Shown here piece after piece: positions 28,713 through 38,794 of a stretch of DNA of 64,000 nt; the first letter of the stretch is position 1, and every line of letters begins with the position of its first letter. This DNA is from Chrysophaeum taylorii (Eukaryota > Sar > Pelagophyceae > Pelagomonadales > Pelagomonadaceae). The translations under genes and the position numbers were made by a program. A model generated the notes under the pieces. It ran no database searches. It was not told where the DNA came from and was given only the letters and a program-made list of their open reading frames with translations. Where the stretch lies: the NCBI GenBank assembly GCA_029834535.1, contig JAQMWT010000340.1, positions 365,958 through 429,957 on the forward strand, read 5' to 3'.

Positions 28713-29657
28713 ATGTGTTGTTCGCAAGAATCTTCTTCTGGTGTGGAAGGCCAAGTCCGGTTCAACTCGCGCCACGCTGGCAAGAGCAGCATGCCTGGCA
28801 GCACCACGATGGTCATCGGCCTGATGTGGCCGGTGCTGGTGAGCCCCTTTTCGGTGGCGCCGCGGTGGCAAAGCGCGAAGAGCCGTCGGTCGGCTGTACC
28901 AATTGCGACCGCCATCGCGCCGGCCGCGGCCAAGACCGAGTTGTTGGCCGCGATCGACACGTTTCGAGCCATCAAGACGCGGGATGGTGGCGTCGCCGTG
29001 GACTTTGGCGTGCGCGGGGGCGAGTTGGACAAGGAGAGTCGCACGCCGAACAACCTGGTCGCGGCGCGCAAGTACTACGAGGTGTCGGAGGCGGCCGGGA
29101 AGGCGGCCGACGACGTCGTCGCGGCCGTCCATAACCTCGAGGCCTCTACCAGTCCCATCGAGCCAACCCGATTCTTCGGGACCGTCGAGGGCGCAGCGTG
29201 CGGGCTCCACGGCGGGTGGGCACAGCTGTTTACGACGGCGGCAGACGCGACTTTCGACGCGAAGTCGAAACGCGGCGACGCCGAGGTCTGCAACGTTGTC
29301 GACGCGCGCAAGGGCGAGATCACCAACGTTATCCAGTTTAAGGCTCCCAACCGGACGGTCGACCAGCTTCGGGTGAGACTCACGGCAAAGCCGACATCGG
29401 CGAACAAGGTCGAGCTCGTCTTCCGAACCGTGCGCGTCCGTTTTGCCAAGCGCTTCTTGGGCATTTTTAAGCAGATCCTCCTTCCAGTCCCCGCCCTAGC
29501 TATCTCGCGCCTCTTTTTCCTCTTTCGACCCAACAAACGACCCAAGCAGCCTTTTTTTGAGGTTCTCTACCTCGACGACGACCTCCGCGTCCAGCGCACT
29601 GGCGACGGCAACCTCTTCGTCCAGCGCCGCATCGACCCCGCCATAGCCGGCTTTTGA
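28713..29657 (+). CDS. Plastid lipid-associated protein / fibrillin (PAP domain)
   Basis: PAP/fibrillin-type lipocalin-like protein, which binds lipids in plastids (plastoglobules, thylakoids). The domain opens with KTELLAAIDTFRAIKT, has the conserved GGWAQLFTTA strand (family: GxWxLxYTT), a FRTVRVRF strand and ends with the typical YLDDDLRVQRTGDGNLFVQR. Start choice: ATG 28713 is the first after an upstream stop-rich stretch; ATG 28809 (MVIGLMWPVLVSPFSVAP) would put a hydrophobic signal with an ASAFAP-like S-P-F-S-V-A-P site at the N-terminus, which suits import into a secondary plastid. I favour the later start for targeting but report the longer frame. Confidence 0.75.
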   Translation: MCCSQESSSGVEGQVRFNSRHAGKSSMPGSTTMVIGLMWPVLVSPFSVAPRWQSAKSRRSAVPIATAIAPAAAKTELLAAIDTFRAIKTRDGGVAVDFGVRGGELDKESRTPNNLVAARKYYEVSEAAGKAADDVVAAVHNLEASTSPIEPTRFFGTVEGAACGLHGGWAQLFTTAADATFDAKSKRGDAEVCNVVDARKGEITNVIQFKAPNRTVDQLRVRLTAKPTSANKVELVFRTVRVRFAKRFLGIFKQILLPVPALAISRLFFLFRPNKRPKQPFFEVLYLDDDLRVQRTGDGNLFVQRRIDPAIAGF

Positions 29658-29831
29658 TTGATTGGTAAACCAACCACCCCCTCGAGACTCTTACTTTACT
29701 ACGACGCCGCCCGTCCGAGTTTTTTTCGTGTCGAAGAACAGCGCGATACGGGTAGATAAAACGATTCTTCTAGTCCACGACAACAACAAGGCGCGGTGGT
29801 GACGGGTGGTGGGTGCCCCGGTGATGGTGAA

Positions 29832-31232
29832 TCACACAGAGGTAAGTCTGGGACCGTCATCGCCGAGGACATCGAGTTCTTTTTGTTTCGCGATCTCCTC
29901 CTCGAGAAGGGCCTTGGTATCGTCGTCGTCGTCGTCGTCGTCGTCGCCTTTGTCTTCTTCGTCGTCGATACGCTCGACTTGGCGAGCGATAGGGTGGTCG
30001 TGAACGACGTACTCCCACTCGATACGAAAGAGCGCCCACACGGTTCTTCGCAACAACTCGACGAGCTCGAACGCGAACATGCCCGCGCCGCGGGTGGGCG
30101 CGTTGCCAAAAACCGCGAGGGTCCAGACGAAGCGCAACGCAAAGTCGAAGAGAATGAGGAGGGCGTAGGCGTTGACGGTCGCAGCTCGCGAAAAGACGAG
30201 GGAGTCGCGCGTCTTGGAGGGGTCGAACGCGCCGCAGAGCGCGCCGCCCTTTTTGCGGTCAAAAACCCCCCAATCCATGAGTACGTCCCAGGCGAAGGTC
30301 GCCGAGGACTGGCAGATGGCGGCCAGCACAAAAAAAGCCCTCGAACCACCGCCGGGCTGCTTCTGGAGGTATCCCGCGTAAACGAGCGGGAAGGCGGTCG
30401 CGTACTTTGCCGCGTTCCACAGATTCTTCGGTTCTCGCGTCTTACGATAGACCGCGCAGCATTGGAAGAGGCGGCACCAGAACGGAAGGGCGATGGCCGA
30501 GGCGTTCAGGACGCTCGAGGCGCAGGGCCCGCGCCTTTCTTCCCACCACGCCGAGTGGTGGGGGGGTCGCGAATACGAATCCGCGAGGGTATTCAAGGCC
30601 ACGCACGCCGTCACGTGGGCGTCGCCGAGAGCCTTGGCCATGCTCGTCGCGTAATCGGCCACCAATACATGCCAGAAGGTGACGGGCGCGAAGGGCGCGA
30701 GAAAACTGTCCCAGATGGTCGAAGCGAGCGAGTCGCGCGCGTGAGCCGTCTCGAAAGCCAACGTGTGCGCGTATTTCCTGTGGGCCGCCGCCCGCTCGGG
30801 TGCGAGATTTTCGGACGCGACAAAGAGGCGGCTCGGCGGGTACAAGAGGACCCCCAAGCACAAAGCGTGGGCGGCGACGTCGCACGCGAGCGACCACGTC
30901 GCGACCCGCCGTCCCGTCGCCTCTGCCACAAACGGCACGAGCCGCAGCGCGAGAATCCCGTCGAGTAGCCCGACCGCGCTTCGCACCTGCGTCCACAACG
31001 GCAGCGGACTCGCCGGCCCGATCACGAGCTCCACGCGCATCCCGACCCGCCTGGCTACTTCGACCACGACACCCCACCCCGCCACGGCGAACACTATGAG
31101 CATCGGCGGCCGCGCCGTCGCCGTCTTCCAGAAGATTTTCGCAAGAACATCCTGAGACGATTCCACTTGGCTTGCGATTATCACGTACACCACGACCAAC
31201 GCCACCAGCACTGTGACTTCGCGACCCATCAT
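29832..31232 (-). CDS. EXS (ERD1/XPR1/SYG1) domain membrane protein
   Basis: Polytopic membrane protein of 466 residues carrying an EXS domain, found in XPR1-type phosphate exporters and in ERD1-type Golgi proteins. EXS landmarks are PFWCRLFQCCAVYRKTREPKN, LWNAAKYATAFPLV, SATFAWDVLMDWG and FELVELLRRTVWALFRIEWE. There is no SPX domain, so the layout is that of ERD1 rather than XPR1. The tail is acidic with a poly-Asp run and ends GDDGPRLTSV. Tandem ATGs at 31232 and 31229 start the frame just ahead of a membrane helix. Confidence 0.8.
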   Translation of the reverse strand: MMGREVTVLVALVVVYVIIASQVESSQDVLAKIFWKTATARPPMLIVFAVAGWGVVVEVARRVGMRVELVIGPASPLPLWTQVRSAVGLLDGILALRLVPFVAEATGRRVATWSLACDVAAHALCLGVLLYPPSRLFVASENLAPERAAAHRKYAHTLAFETAHARDSLASTIWDSFLAPFAPVTFWHVLVADYATSMAKALGDAHVTACVALNTLADSYSRPPHHSAWWEERRGPCASSVLNASAIALPFWCRLFQCCAVYRKTREPKNLWNAAKYATAFPLVYAGYLQKQPGGGSRAFFVLAAICQSSATFAWDVLMDWGVFDRKKGGALCGAFDPSKTRDSLVFSRAATVNAYALLILFDFALRFVWTLAVFGNAPTRGAGMFAFELVELLRRTVWALFRIEWEYVVHDHPIARQVERIDDEEDKGDDDDDDDDDTKALLEEEIAKQKELDVLGDDGPRLTSV

Positions 31233-31299
31233 CGATCGGCAGGGTTATTATTATTAATTATCCTTCGTTTTGATAGGAAAGCCAGCGAGGGTTTTAAAG

Positions 31300-31462
31300 G
31301 TCCGACTTGTAAGGGGGGAGGGCGCGCGCACGCGTGTTTTGGTGTGTTGTGCGGGGTACGAAGGAGGATGGATGTGGCTCAAGGGCGTAGCTGGGTATTC
31401 GGGGCCTAGTCGGGGTCATCGCCGAGCCGCGGGGCAGGCGAAGAGAGGGCGGGCTTTCAGCC
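31300..31462 (-). repeat. Dispersed-repeat tail, copy 3
   Basis: GGCCTAGTCGGGGTCATCGC (from 31403) and GGGGCAGGCGAAGAGAGGGC match 27055-27130. The upstream part (TAAGGGGGGAGGGCGCG) loosely matches 26950-26990. It lies in the 460-bp spacer between the EXS gene and the C2/PH gene and otherwise holds no gene. Confidence 0.55.
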
Positions 31463-31692
31463 TTTGTCCGTAGGTCGTCGTCGTGAGGGTTCCCTTTGAA
31501 TACATACATACAAGAAGGCAAGTGACGACTGCAAAAAAAAAAGTGTATCCCGTGACGCCATCAGAAGATGGAAGGAGAGTGGAGGATGGTGCGGCGTCTG
31601 CATTGCTGAAGCAGAGGCTCATTGTTTTTTCGAGAACTGAGAGTGAAAAGGGTTTGGACTCGAGCCGGCGGAAGGCCTCGAGGAGATTATAG

Positions 31693-34600
31693 ATGGATAA
31701 TGATTTGGGTGGAGGGACGGCAACTGCCGTGGAGCTCAAGCGGGCAATATTCCGACAACGAAGCAGGTCGTCCGTGCTGGTCGTGGATGTGCCAGCGCCC
31801 AAGCCCACCTCCTCGACGCCGGAGAAGTCCAAGTCCAAGTCGCGTCGTTGTGGATCGACGTACGTTCTTGCACTCGTGCGTACGCGGGGATCGGCGTGCG
31901 TTCTCGCGCTTCTCGCGTGGCGGCTGCGGGCGTGGTGGACGGCGATTGGGCTGAGCGTGGTGGGATTGGTCCTGCTGCCCGAGGCATTGGGACGGGTGCT
32001 GAGTTTGCTCGTGAGCTCGCTCGCCGTGCACGGCGCGGTCTCCATGACGTTCCGGGGACTGCGAATCGTGCCTTGGCTCGAGGTCTCGGAGATGACTTCT
32101 CCTCCCAAGAGAGTTGGTGCGTCTGTCGGTTCGGTCGACGACAACGAGTCGGACTCGGGGGAATCTGTGGTGGGGGACGACGACTCTGATGACCTCGAGG
32201 AGACAGTGTGGCGGAGGCTCGCGCGAAGTCGGCTGCGGCTGGAGATTGGCATCAAGCGGTTCGCGATCGGGAATCCGCGAGGGTTACCGTGGTGTCGGGA
32301 GTGGTTTGTGTGCGCGAACGACGTCGAGATCGCAATATCGATGACATTGAGCGATTTGTGGCGGCTCCGGCACCTCCAATCGCATTGGAGTCCGGAGCCG
32401 CGGCACCAGCCGGTCCGGCCTCGCGGCGACGGCGGCGGACTGAAGTTTGGCGCGGTGCGCGACGACAAAGGGGGGTTTTGGCGGAATCGCAAGATGCTCG
32501 GGGTCATCACTGTAGACAAGTTCGACATCCGTGACGCCGAGGTGGCGTTCGAGCAGTGCGAGGGCCGTCTCAATTGCGTCGAGCTGGGGAGCGCGCTCGC
32601 GCGCGGCGAACTCGCGACGTTGGCGAGGAAGAACCGCGCGGCGCGGCTTGTTGTCGACGGCCTCGCGAGGCTCCGCGTCGACGTACTCGCCGCTCGCCAT
32701 CTCGACAACGCGGCGCCAGAGCGGCGCGCGCCCTCGACCTTCGTCAAGATTTCTGTCCGCGGGCAGGTCCGACAATCGCGCACGGTCCCGCGGACGGCTA
32801 GCCCGGTGTTCGCGTACGAACCCCCCGAACCCTTCGTCGTGTCCGACCCGTCGGCCGTCGTCCACGTTGCGGTCTACGAAGACCGGGTTGGACGCACGAC
32901 ATTGCTCGGACAGTTCGCGACGACTCTAAAGCAACTCATTTCGAATCCCGAGTGCGTAGACGGCGGTCGCGCCGCTTCGATACACGACGGCGACAAACGC
33001 GTCGACCGTCTCGCCTGGGTGCCGCTGAGAGATGCGAAGTGGCGCCCCTTCGAAACTCCGAGATACCAGATCCATCGCACCAACGACCGCCTCGAGGCGT
33101 ACGCATTCAAGGATACGAAAAACGGCCTCGAAATAGTCTCGAACGTCGCGCCCGACGCGGCCGCGCCCCTCGATGCCGCGCCGCCCACCGACGCCGACTT
33201 CATGCGCGACGAACCTGACCCTGCGCGCTACCCTGCAGTCAGACTGAGACTCCGCTGGGACCGTCATCATCAAAAAGTCCTCGAGACAGTACCTTTTTTC
33301 ACGGCTCTCGAGAGTATCAAGATCTCGAGCGCCGAGACGGCGAGCCGGTGTGGGTCGATCGACAACGTGCGCGCTATGCTCGGCTCTTTTCCCTATTGGC
33401 TTGACATTACCGGGGGCCTCAAGATCGGCCGCGCCGTCGCCCACATTCGCGACCTCTTCCTCGGCGTTGAGGGTGAGCTCGAAGCGCGCCGACGCCAGCG
33501 CCCCGACAAAGTCCTCCTCGACGCCGACTGGCGCGCCGCGGGAAGACATGCAATCAAACTCAAAAACATCGACGTGGCATTCCCCTTCGCGAAGTCCCCT
33601 TCTTCTTTCAAAGTTGATGATGAAGGCGGTGTCCCGCACGTTCGCGGCCTGCTCACGCTCGAGACAGCAGCCATGCGGCTCGTTAGAGGTCTCGTCGACC
33701 GCCTCGTCTCGTCGCCGGCCAAAGTTAGCTCTTCTGCTGCCCAGATTGCGGCCGCTATCGGCTGGGGGGCACTACACCAACACACTACCGCGTCCTCATC
33801 GAGCCCTCCTGAGCCTGAGGAGGACGACAGCACTGGGGAGCAGCAGCCAGACGACGAATTGACGACGTCCGTCGTTCGTCGTGCGCGCGCAGCCAATCAA
33901 GGTATGAGCAGGCTAGCACTCGCCCTTGGGTTGACCAAGGCGACCGTCAAGCGATTCGACGCAAGGTCGCTCGGCGATCTAAACGAGCCGGTCGCGGCCG
34001 TCGGCGTCCTTGCCAAGTTGACTGGGAACCGCTGGAAGCCGCTGCGTTGCGTACTACGTGGCGCGACGATTTTCTATTTCGAGCTCTCGATGGTGGCGGC
34101 GGGTCCGGCGCGCCGCAGAGGCGAGGACCGCGTTATCGACCTGCGCCGCATCGTCGTTGATGTCGACGCCGCCGCACGAGGACGCAACGATACCGTAGGC
34201 GCGCGCCTCGTCGACGATGCCAAGTGCTTGGAGTTGTTGCTCAGAGACGACGACGGACTGGTCAAGACAACTCGTCTCCGGTTGCTGCGCCGCGACACCC
34301 AGACCGAACGAATTTCCGCAGCTGCCTGGGACGCCGAGGCGCACGATACCTTTCAGGACTGCCCAACTCGAAGTGTCCTGGCCTGGCACGATGCAATCAA
34401 TGTCGCCGTAAGGCTCAAAGTCGCCCAAGCGCGTCGCGAGGTGGCCGCGATCATCGAGCGTTTTACACACAACCAACAACAGCTCCTCGACAAGGCGCTC
34501 GCCGAAGAACGAAAACAGCATGACGGCGGTGATAACGCGGTTTTGCAAAGCCAGGAAGATGCCAAGGAAGCGTATGACTTCGCGGCCAACCATCCCTCTA

Positions 34601-35136
34601 TTTCGCTCCCAAAACCCCAGTGCGTGATCAACGGCGCATTTGAGCTCAGGCGTCGTGGAACTGACCTGGATAAAATCATGCTCTCAGAGGCGGCATCATT
34701 TAGCACGCGGCTCATCACCTCTGCCGCGGTTGGCAAGCTCTGGATAAATATCGCCAACACTGGACGCGCCGTCATATACTTGAACGACGGCTTCATGGCG
34801 CATAGGTTTTCTGGTCCCTTGGACAAGCCAATCAAAACGCCCTACCTCGCCGACGAAACGCGCGGTGTGGTCGTCATGACAACCGTCTCCGTTTCGCACG
34901 ACGGCACCAGCGTCTTTCTCTCAATGGCTTCCGCGCACACAGGATTCATCTTTATGCGCAAAGAGTGGCGCCTCTCGCGAGATGGCGACGCGAACTGTCT
35001 CGAACAGAGATCGCGCTGGCCGCAAACCACTGGGGTCAAACCTTCCGGCCTCCTCTTTACCAAAGGAGGCGACTTTGATGTATACGTGCGTATGCCGCCG
35101 GACAAGGCGCACGATGTCGAATTTGTTGCAGCATGA
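31693..35136 (+). CDS. Large membrane-anchored C2 / PH-domain protein
   Basis: Intronless frame of 1,147 codons. The N-terminus has one or two hydrophobic helices (about 52-78 and 80-112). A C2-like domain at about 316-416 begins LRVDVLAARHLDN and contains SRTVPRTASPVFAYE and VAVYEDR. A PH-like domain at about 770-910 begins VGVLAKLTGNRWKPLRCVLR and includes ATIFYFELS. Between and after lie segments resembling lipid-transfer or extended-synaptotagmin-like architecture, including a possible beta-rich module around 540-640, but I cannot name them. Likely works at a membrane or contact site. Confidence is good for a C2+PH layout and low for function. Confidence 0.6.
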   Translation: MDNDLGGGTATAVELKRAIFRQRSRSSVLVVDVPAPKPTSSTPEKSKSKSRRCGSTYVLALVRTRGSACVLALLAWRLRAWWTAIGLSVVGLVLLPEALGRVLSLLVSSLAVHGAVSMTFRGLRIVPWLEVSEMTSPPKRVGASVGSVDDNESDSGESVVGDDDSDDLEETVWRRLARSRLRLEIGIKRFAIGNPRGLPWCREWFVCANDVEIAISMTLSDLWRLRHLQSHWSPEPRHQPVRPRGDGGGLKFGAVRDDKGGFWRNRKMLGVITVDKFDIRDAEVAFEQCEGRLNCVELGSALARGELATLARKNRAARLVVDGLARLRVDVLAARHLDNAAPERRAPSTFVKISVRGQVRQSRTVPRTASPVFAYEPPEPFVVSDPSAVVHVAVYEDRVGRTTLLGQFATTLKQLISNPECVDGGRAASIHDGDKRVDRLAWVPLRDAKWRPFETPRYQIHRTNDRLEAYAFKDTKNGLEIVSNVAPDAAAPLDAAPPTDADFMRDEPDPARYPAVRLRLRWDRHHQKVLETVPFFTALESIKISSAETASRCGSIDNVRAMLGSFPYWLDITGGLKIGRAVAHIRDLFLGVEGELEARRRQRPDKVLLDADWRAAGRHAIKLKNIDVAFPFAKSPSSFKVDDEGGVPHVRGLLTLETAAMRLVRGLVDRLVSSPAKVSSSAAQIAAAIGWGALHQHTTASSSSPPEPEEDDSTGEQQPDDELTTSVVRRARAANQGMSRLALALGLTKATVKRFDARSLGDLNEPVAAVGVLAKLTGNRWKPLRCVLRGATIFYFELSMVAAGPARRRGEDRVIDLRRIVVDVDAAARGRNDTVGARLVDDAKCLELLLRDDDGLVKTTRLRLLRRDTQTERISAAAWDAEAHDTFQDCPTRSVLAWHDAINVAVRLKVAQARREVAAIIERFTHNQQQLLDKALAEERKQHDGGDNAVLQSQEDAKEAYDFAANHPSISLPKPQCVINGAFELRRRGTDLDKIMLSEAASFSTRLITSAAVGKLWINIANTGRAVIYLNDGFMAHRFSGPLDKPIKTPYLADETRGVVVMTTVSVSHDGTSVFLSMASAHTGFIFMRKEWRLSRDGDANCLEQRSRWPQTTGVKPSGLLFTKGGDFDVYVRMPPDKAHDVEFVAA

Positions 35137-36222
35137 CTCTTTCTTTGCTCGGATACCTGTCGCGGTTATTTCTGCGTTTATTTTCTTAGAGCCGCGCTTT
35201 AATTAAGAGTGATGCGCAAAAGGCGCAACAGAATGAGGAGCACAAGAACGAGCAGGCGGCGACGTCGATGCTGTCGTTGATCACGCCCAAACGGCAGGAA
35301 TGGACGATCAATCATGTCCAAGGTGTGGGACTTCGTGCGCCAAGGAATATCTTCCTGACTGCGTCAGCGCGAAGGCGACGCACGTGTGTATCCTGTGCTG
35401 GGAGCGCCTGCAGGTGACGAGAGACTCCAAGAAAGGCATATGGCAGACGACCAAGCCTCTTGCCCACATTTAGGCTGGGACGAGCTGGGCCGTCAACAGC
35501 TCACCAAGAAGGAGAAGACAGACGAAGAAAGGGAAGGCGTAACGACGGCCGTGGGCGTTGCGGCAGCGTCGAAGGATGAATCGCAGGTTGCCAACTACTT
35601 CCGGGCCATGCCCAGCCAGTCAAAGCTCACTGCCCTGATGGCGCTCTGGGCTTGGCACGTGCGAGACAGACAAAGTTGCCCTTACCTAGTGCGCACGAAC
35701 AAGAATTCCATTGCGGCGGCCCAGATCAACTGTAGCGACCTCGTCGAGTGCGAGTTGAAAAAAGCCGGAAGCACCATCCTCGAAGACTCTTCGGAGATGG
35801 AGGTTGATGAGGAAGAACAAGACGAAGATACCGAGGTCTCGTTTCTCATCGACTACGGCAAGAAATACAGAATACCATCCCGTGCCGTTGACTCATCTTT
35901 CGGCCCGAAACGCGAATGAACCTTGGAGCACCAGACCCAGGTAATAGCGCGCAGCAGGGTGCACGGAACTGACGGGGCCCGGGGCGCGGCAGGGTCCGTA
36001 CCAAAATAAAACTAAAATGAAGTGGAAAAAAAGGTGGCGTTCACTTCACCAAGGTTCACGATCGTCACTTAGGGTGCCCTGACCAATTCGGCAGTATCCC
36101 ACGAAAAGAAGCGTGATGGCCAGCCTCCTACTAAGCCACGGCGTCCCTGAAAGACCGGCCTCTCTTATGCCACCGCCGCCGAAAGGGGGTGCTGTAGGTT
36201 TATATATGACTTTCTTGCTCTA
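35137..36222. other. Spacer with BED-finger remnant
   Basis: Apart from the remnant at 35314-35919, the stretch contains only short unremarkable sequence. The part 35920-36222 is the probable 3' flank of the acid phosphatase gene. Confidence 0.4.
35314..35919 (+). pseudogene. BED-finger (hAT-type) transposase remnant
   Basis: ATG 35314 opens MSKVWDFVRQG, then a frame change leads to HVCILCWERLQ...GIWQTTKPLAHI. This is the BED zinc-finger pattern (aromatic start, C-x2-C, then H). A further change reaches the frame with NYFRAMPSQSKLTALMALWA and an acidic C-terminus ending at 35919. No catalytic domain remains. The last frame alone could be expressed as a 177-residue protein, but it has no ATG at its start. 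Confidence 0.5.
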
Positions 36223-37298
36223 TTAAGCCAATGCGCTCGCTGCAGGATCGGCGATTTTGGCCTTTTGGGCCGCGGAGCGTGGAGTGATATTGGGAGTGGA
36301 GTATAGGACGGTGCCATTGTGCGCATGCAAATCGACGCGCATGTTGTCGGACGTGACGTGGAAGGAGGCGAAGCCCGACTTGAGCGTGAAGGGCATCGGC
36401 TCGTAGGTCGAGCCACCGGGACCCGCGGCGAAAAATTTGATGGATTCATCGGGGTTCTTGTCGGCGTTGGTGGGATCGTAGCAGCACTCCATCCCGTTGC
36501 CCGCCACGATATACTGGACGCCGGTGCCGTCGTCAATGTGACCCAAGCAATGATCGTGACCGCTCATATAGTGAGCGCCGACGGCCTCGAGCTGCGGCCT
36601 TAGGGTCTCCACGAGCTCGAATGTTGGGCCGTGCGAGCACGCCGACCACACGGGATAATGGCCACCCACCCAGAGGTAGTCCGCCGTCGAAGCGTTGAGC
36701 GTCGCGCTCAGCCACTCCCACTGCTCGAGCGCGAGCCCCGCGTCGCGCGCACCGGGGGGCTGCATCCACTGGCCGCGGAGCCCGAAGCGCGCGACGTTGT
36801 CCTCGGTGGCGCCCGACGCGATCACGGTGTCGAAAAGGACAATCTGAACGGTTACGCCGCCGGCGTCGAACGTCTCGTCGTGCCAGTAGTAAGGAAACTT
36901 CCACCGCGCGGAATCGTGCGTGTAGGCCTGATAGAATGTGACGTTGTGGGAAAACGGAAGACGCTGCCGCAGGCAATCTGAGCCGACACGTTTCCCTTCC
37001 AGTCGTGGTTCCCCGCGATCACGTAATAGTCGATCGCCTCGAGCGCCGTGCCGTTGTAAACGTCCTCAAACGTCGTCTCAAACCGCGACGATTTGTCTGT
37101 GCCTTGGATCCCGTCCGCGTAGAAGTTGTCCCCGAGCAACAACACGAACGCGGCATTGATCTCCTCAGCCACGGTCTCCATGCCCTTCGCGTCGGCGTAC
37201 TGCCCAGAATTATCGTTACCCCAGTCCCCGACGGCCAGAAACGTGTATTCCGCCGCTGCACTCACGGCGCCGCCCAACACGCACAAGGCCAACTGCAT
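36223..37298 (-). CDS. Purple acid phosphatase (ACP5-like metallophosphoesterase), one short intron
   Basis: Secreted metallophosphatase of about 342-346 residues that hydrolyses phosphomonoesters with a dinuclear metal centre. A signal peptide (MQLALCVLGGAVSAAA) precedes the five metal-ligand motifs: GDWGN (24-28), GDNFY (56-60), AGNHDW (95-100), GGHYPVW and SGHDHCLGHID. The frame breaks after GNVSAQIA. Excising either 36928-36962 (35 nt, GT-AG) or 36928-36974 (47 nt, GC-AG) restores it to AYTHDSARWKFPYYW. The longer intron gives the better match to the ACP5 sequence around QIAYS. Size matches low-molecular-weight purple acid phosphatases. Confidence 0.85.
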
Positions 37299-38794
37299 TT
37301 TTTATTCTTGACGAGCGGCAAACCTGTCGAAGTCGAGCTTGATTGGCCCAATTCGTCCAGAGATATTTCCGTTGAATCTTTGTGGTTCCTACGTAAAAGC
37401 ACAACGGAATAAGAGTAGCGAGGGGGTTTGGCGCAACGCGTGGAAGGAATCCTTGAGCGTGGCTGTGCGAGTAGACAAAGTGCGTTGATACGGACTTTCG
37501 CTGCGTTCGATCTCAAATATGGGCCTCTTCGCGACGGCGGGTATCGAGGCACATCTCGGCTTGTCGAGGTCATCCTCAACACGGTGAGCCCATTGCGAAT
37601 GTACGAGTTTTTCAATCCGCGGAACGCACACACACAGGGCGTGGGTTTTTACTTGTGCATCATATTGTAACTATTTGAAGGAACCCCAGCTTTTCATCTG
37701 CTTAAAATCATCGTCGCAGTTTCGTCCGATAATAGTGTCTATTGTCATAATTATCGTGGCCTTTCGCACACTATTTGTCCAAACTTCAAGGTCGCTTCAG
37801 AAAGTTAAAGCTTGAAGCGATCGAAACAAATGCGAGCCTTCCAAGCAACGAGTTTGAACCTTCGAGAGTTTCGCCAAAACGAGCAGTAGTTTGAAACTGG
37901 AGTTTTCAGTTCCATTTCTGCCTTTCTAGGGTCTTGGAGTTTTCAGTTTGCCCCTACACTGGTGCTTTCAGAGGAACTGCTCCGCCTGTTTCCCTCCACT
38001 TTTATATCTAGCGGATACTCCGGTCGGCCTGGACTCATTAACCCGCCTTAGCTCCAGCGCAGCATCGCGACCATGCTCCTTAGACTTGGGTAGATGCACG
38101 TCCTCGACCATGTAACCGCGCAGGGATTGTTGCTCCTCAACAAGGCGCTGCGTGACACTGGCGGGCAGTCGACGTTGACGCGCCTTTCCAATACATCAAA
38201 AAGCCTTCCGTGAACAGATCTCGAACGGCTCTATGCGCTCCAAGCCCAGACTTCTGCACCAGCTCAGCTGGCGTTTTGTTGTCCACGAATCCATGATCCC
38301 TCTAGTGGGGAGCGCTTTACTTAATTAGGGCTGCTAAAGAAAACGATGTTTTGCTCTCTTCGTGCAAAATCCCAACGAACCGCAGCCGGTAGGCCATGAT
38401 GAGGCACTTCTTTGAGGATATCAAACCCGGATAGGCGCCATCTCGCTTGGCGGGCGTCAAGAGAACCCAACAAAGCGAGAAATCACATCATGAGCTTGCA
38501 CCAAATTTAGACTGTGCTGCCAAGTTTTCAACAACAGCCACGACAATATCCTCGCGCTCCTTCACCTTGGCTCTCTCGCCTCCGCGCGCAGAAAAGTCCC
38601 CATCGACCCTCCCAGATAATGCGTCAGCGCTCCCACGCCCTCGCGTGTATTTGCTACCTGTTATTGATGGTTCGACGGGTGGCGGCCAGTCTACTGCCGT
38701 TTAGTTGTAGTTTAGTTAGTTTGCGATGGCTTATACTCATCCACCCTTCGATGTCTAGTACATTTTACTCGCGCTACAAAAGAATATGAGCGCA
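37299..38794. other. Long spacer with possible ankyrin-repeat remnant
   Basis: No complete gene is visible. On the minus strand about 38300-38190 reads GFVDNKTPAELVQKSGLGAH, which resembles one ankyrin repeat (DNKTPAELV), without continuation in frame. The rest is AT-balanced and featureless. Confidence 0.35.

Noticed and set aside
38190-38300. Ankyrin-repeat gene
   Set aside because: Only one repeat-like segment is seen, with no start and no continuation in frame; mentioned only as a possible remnant.
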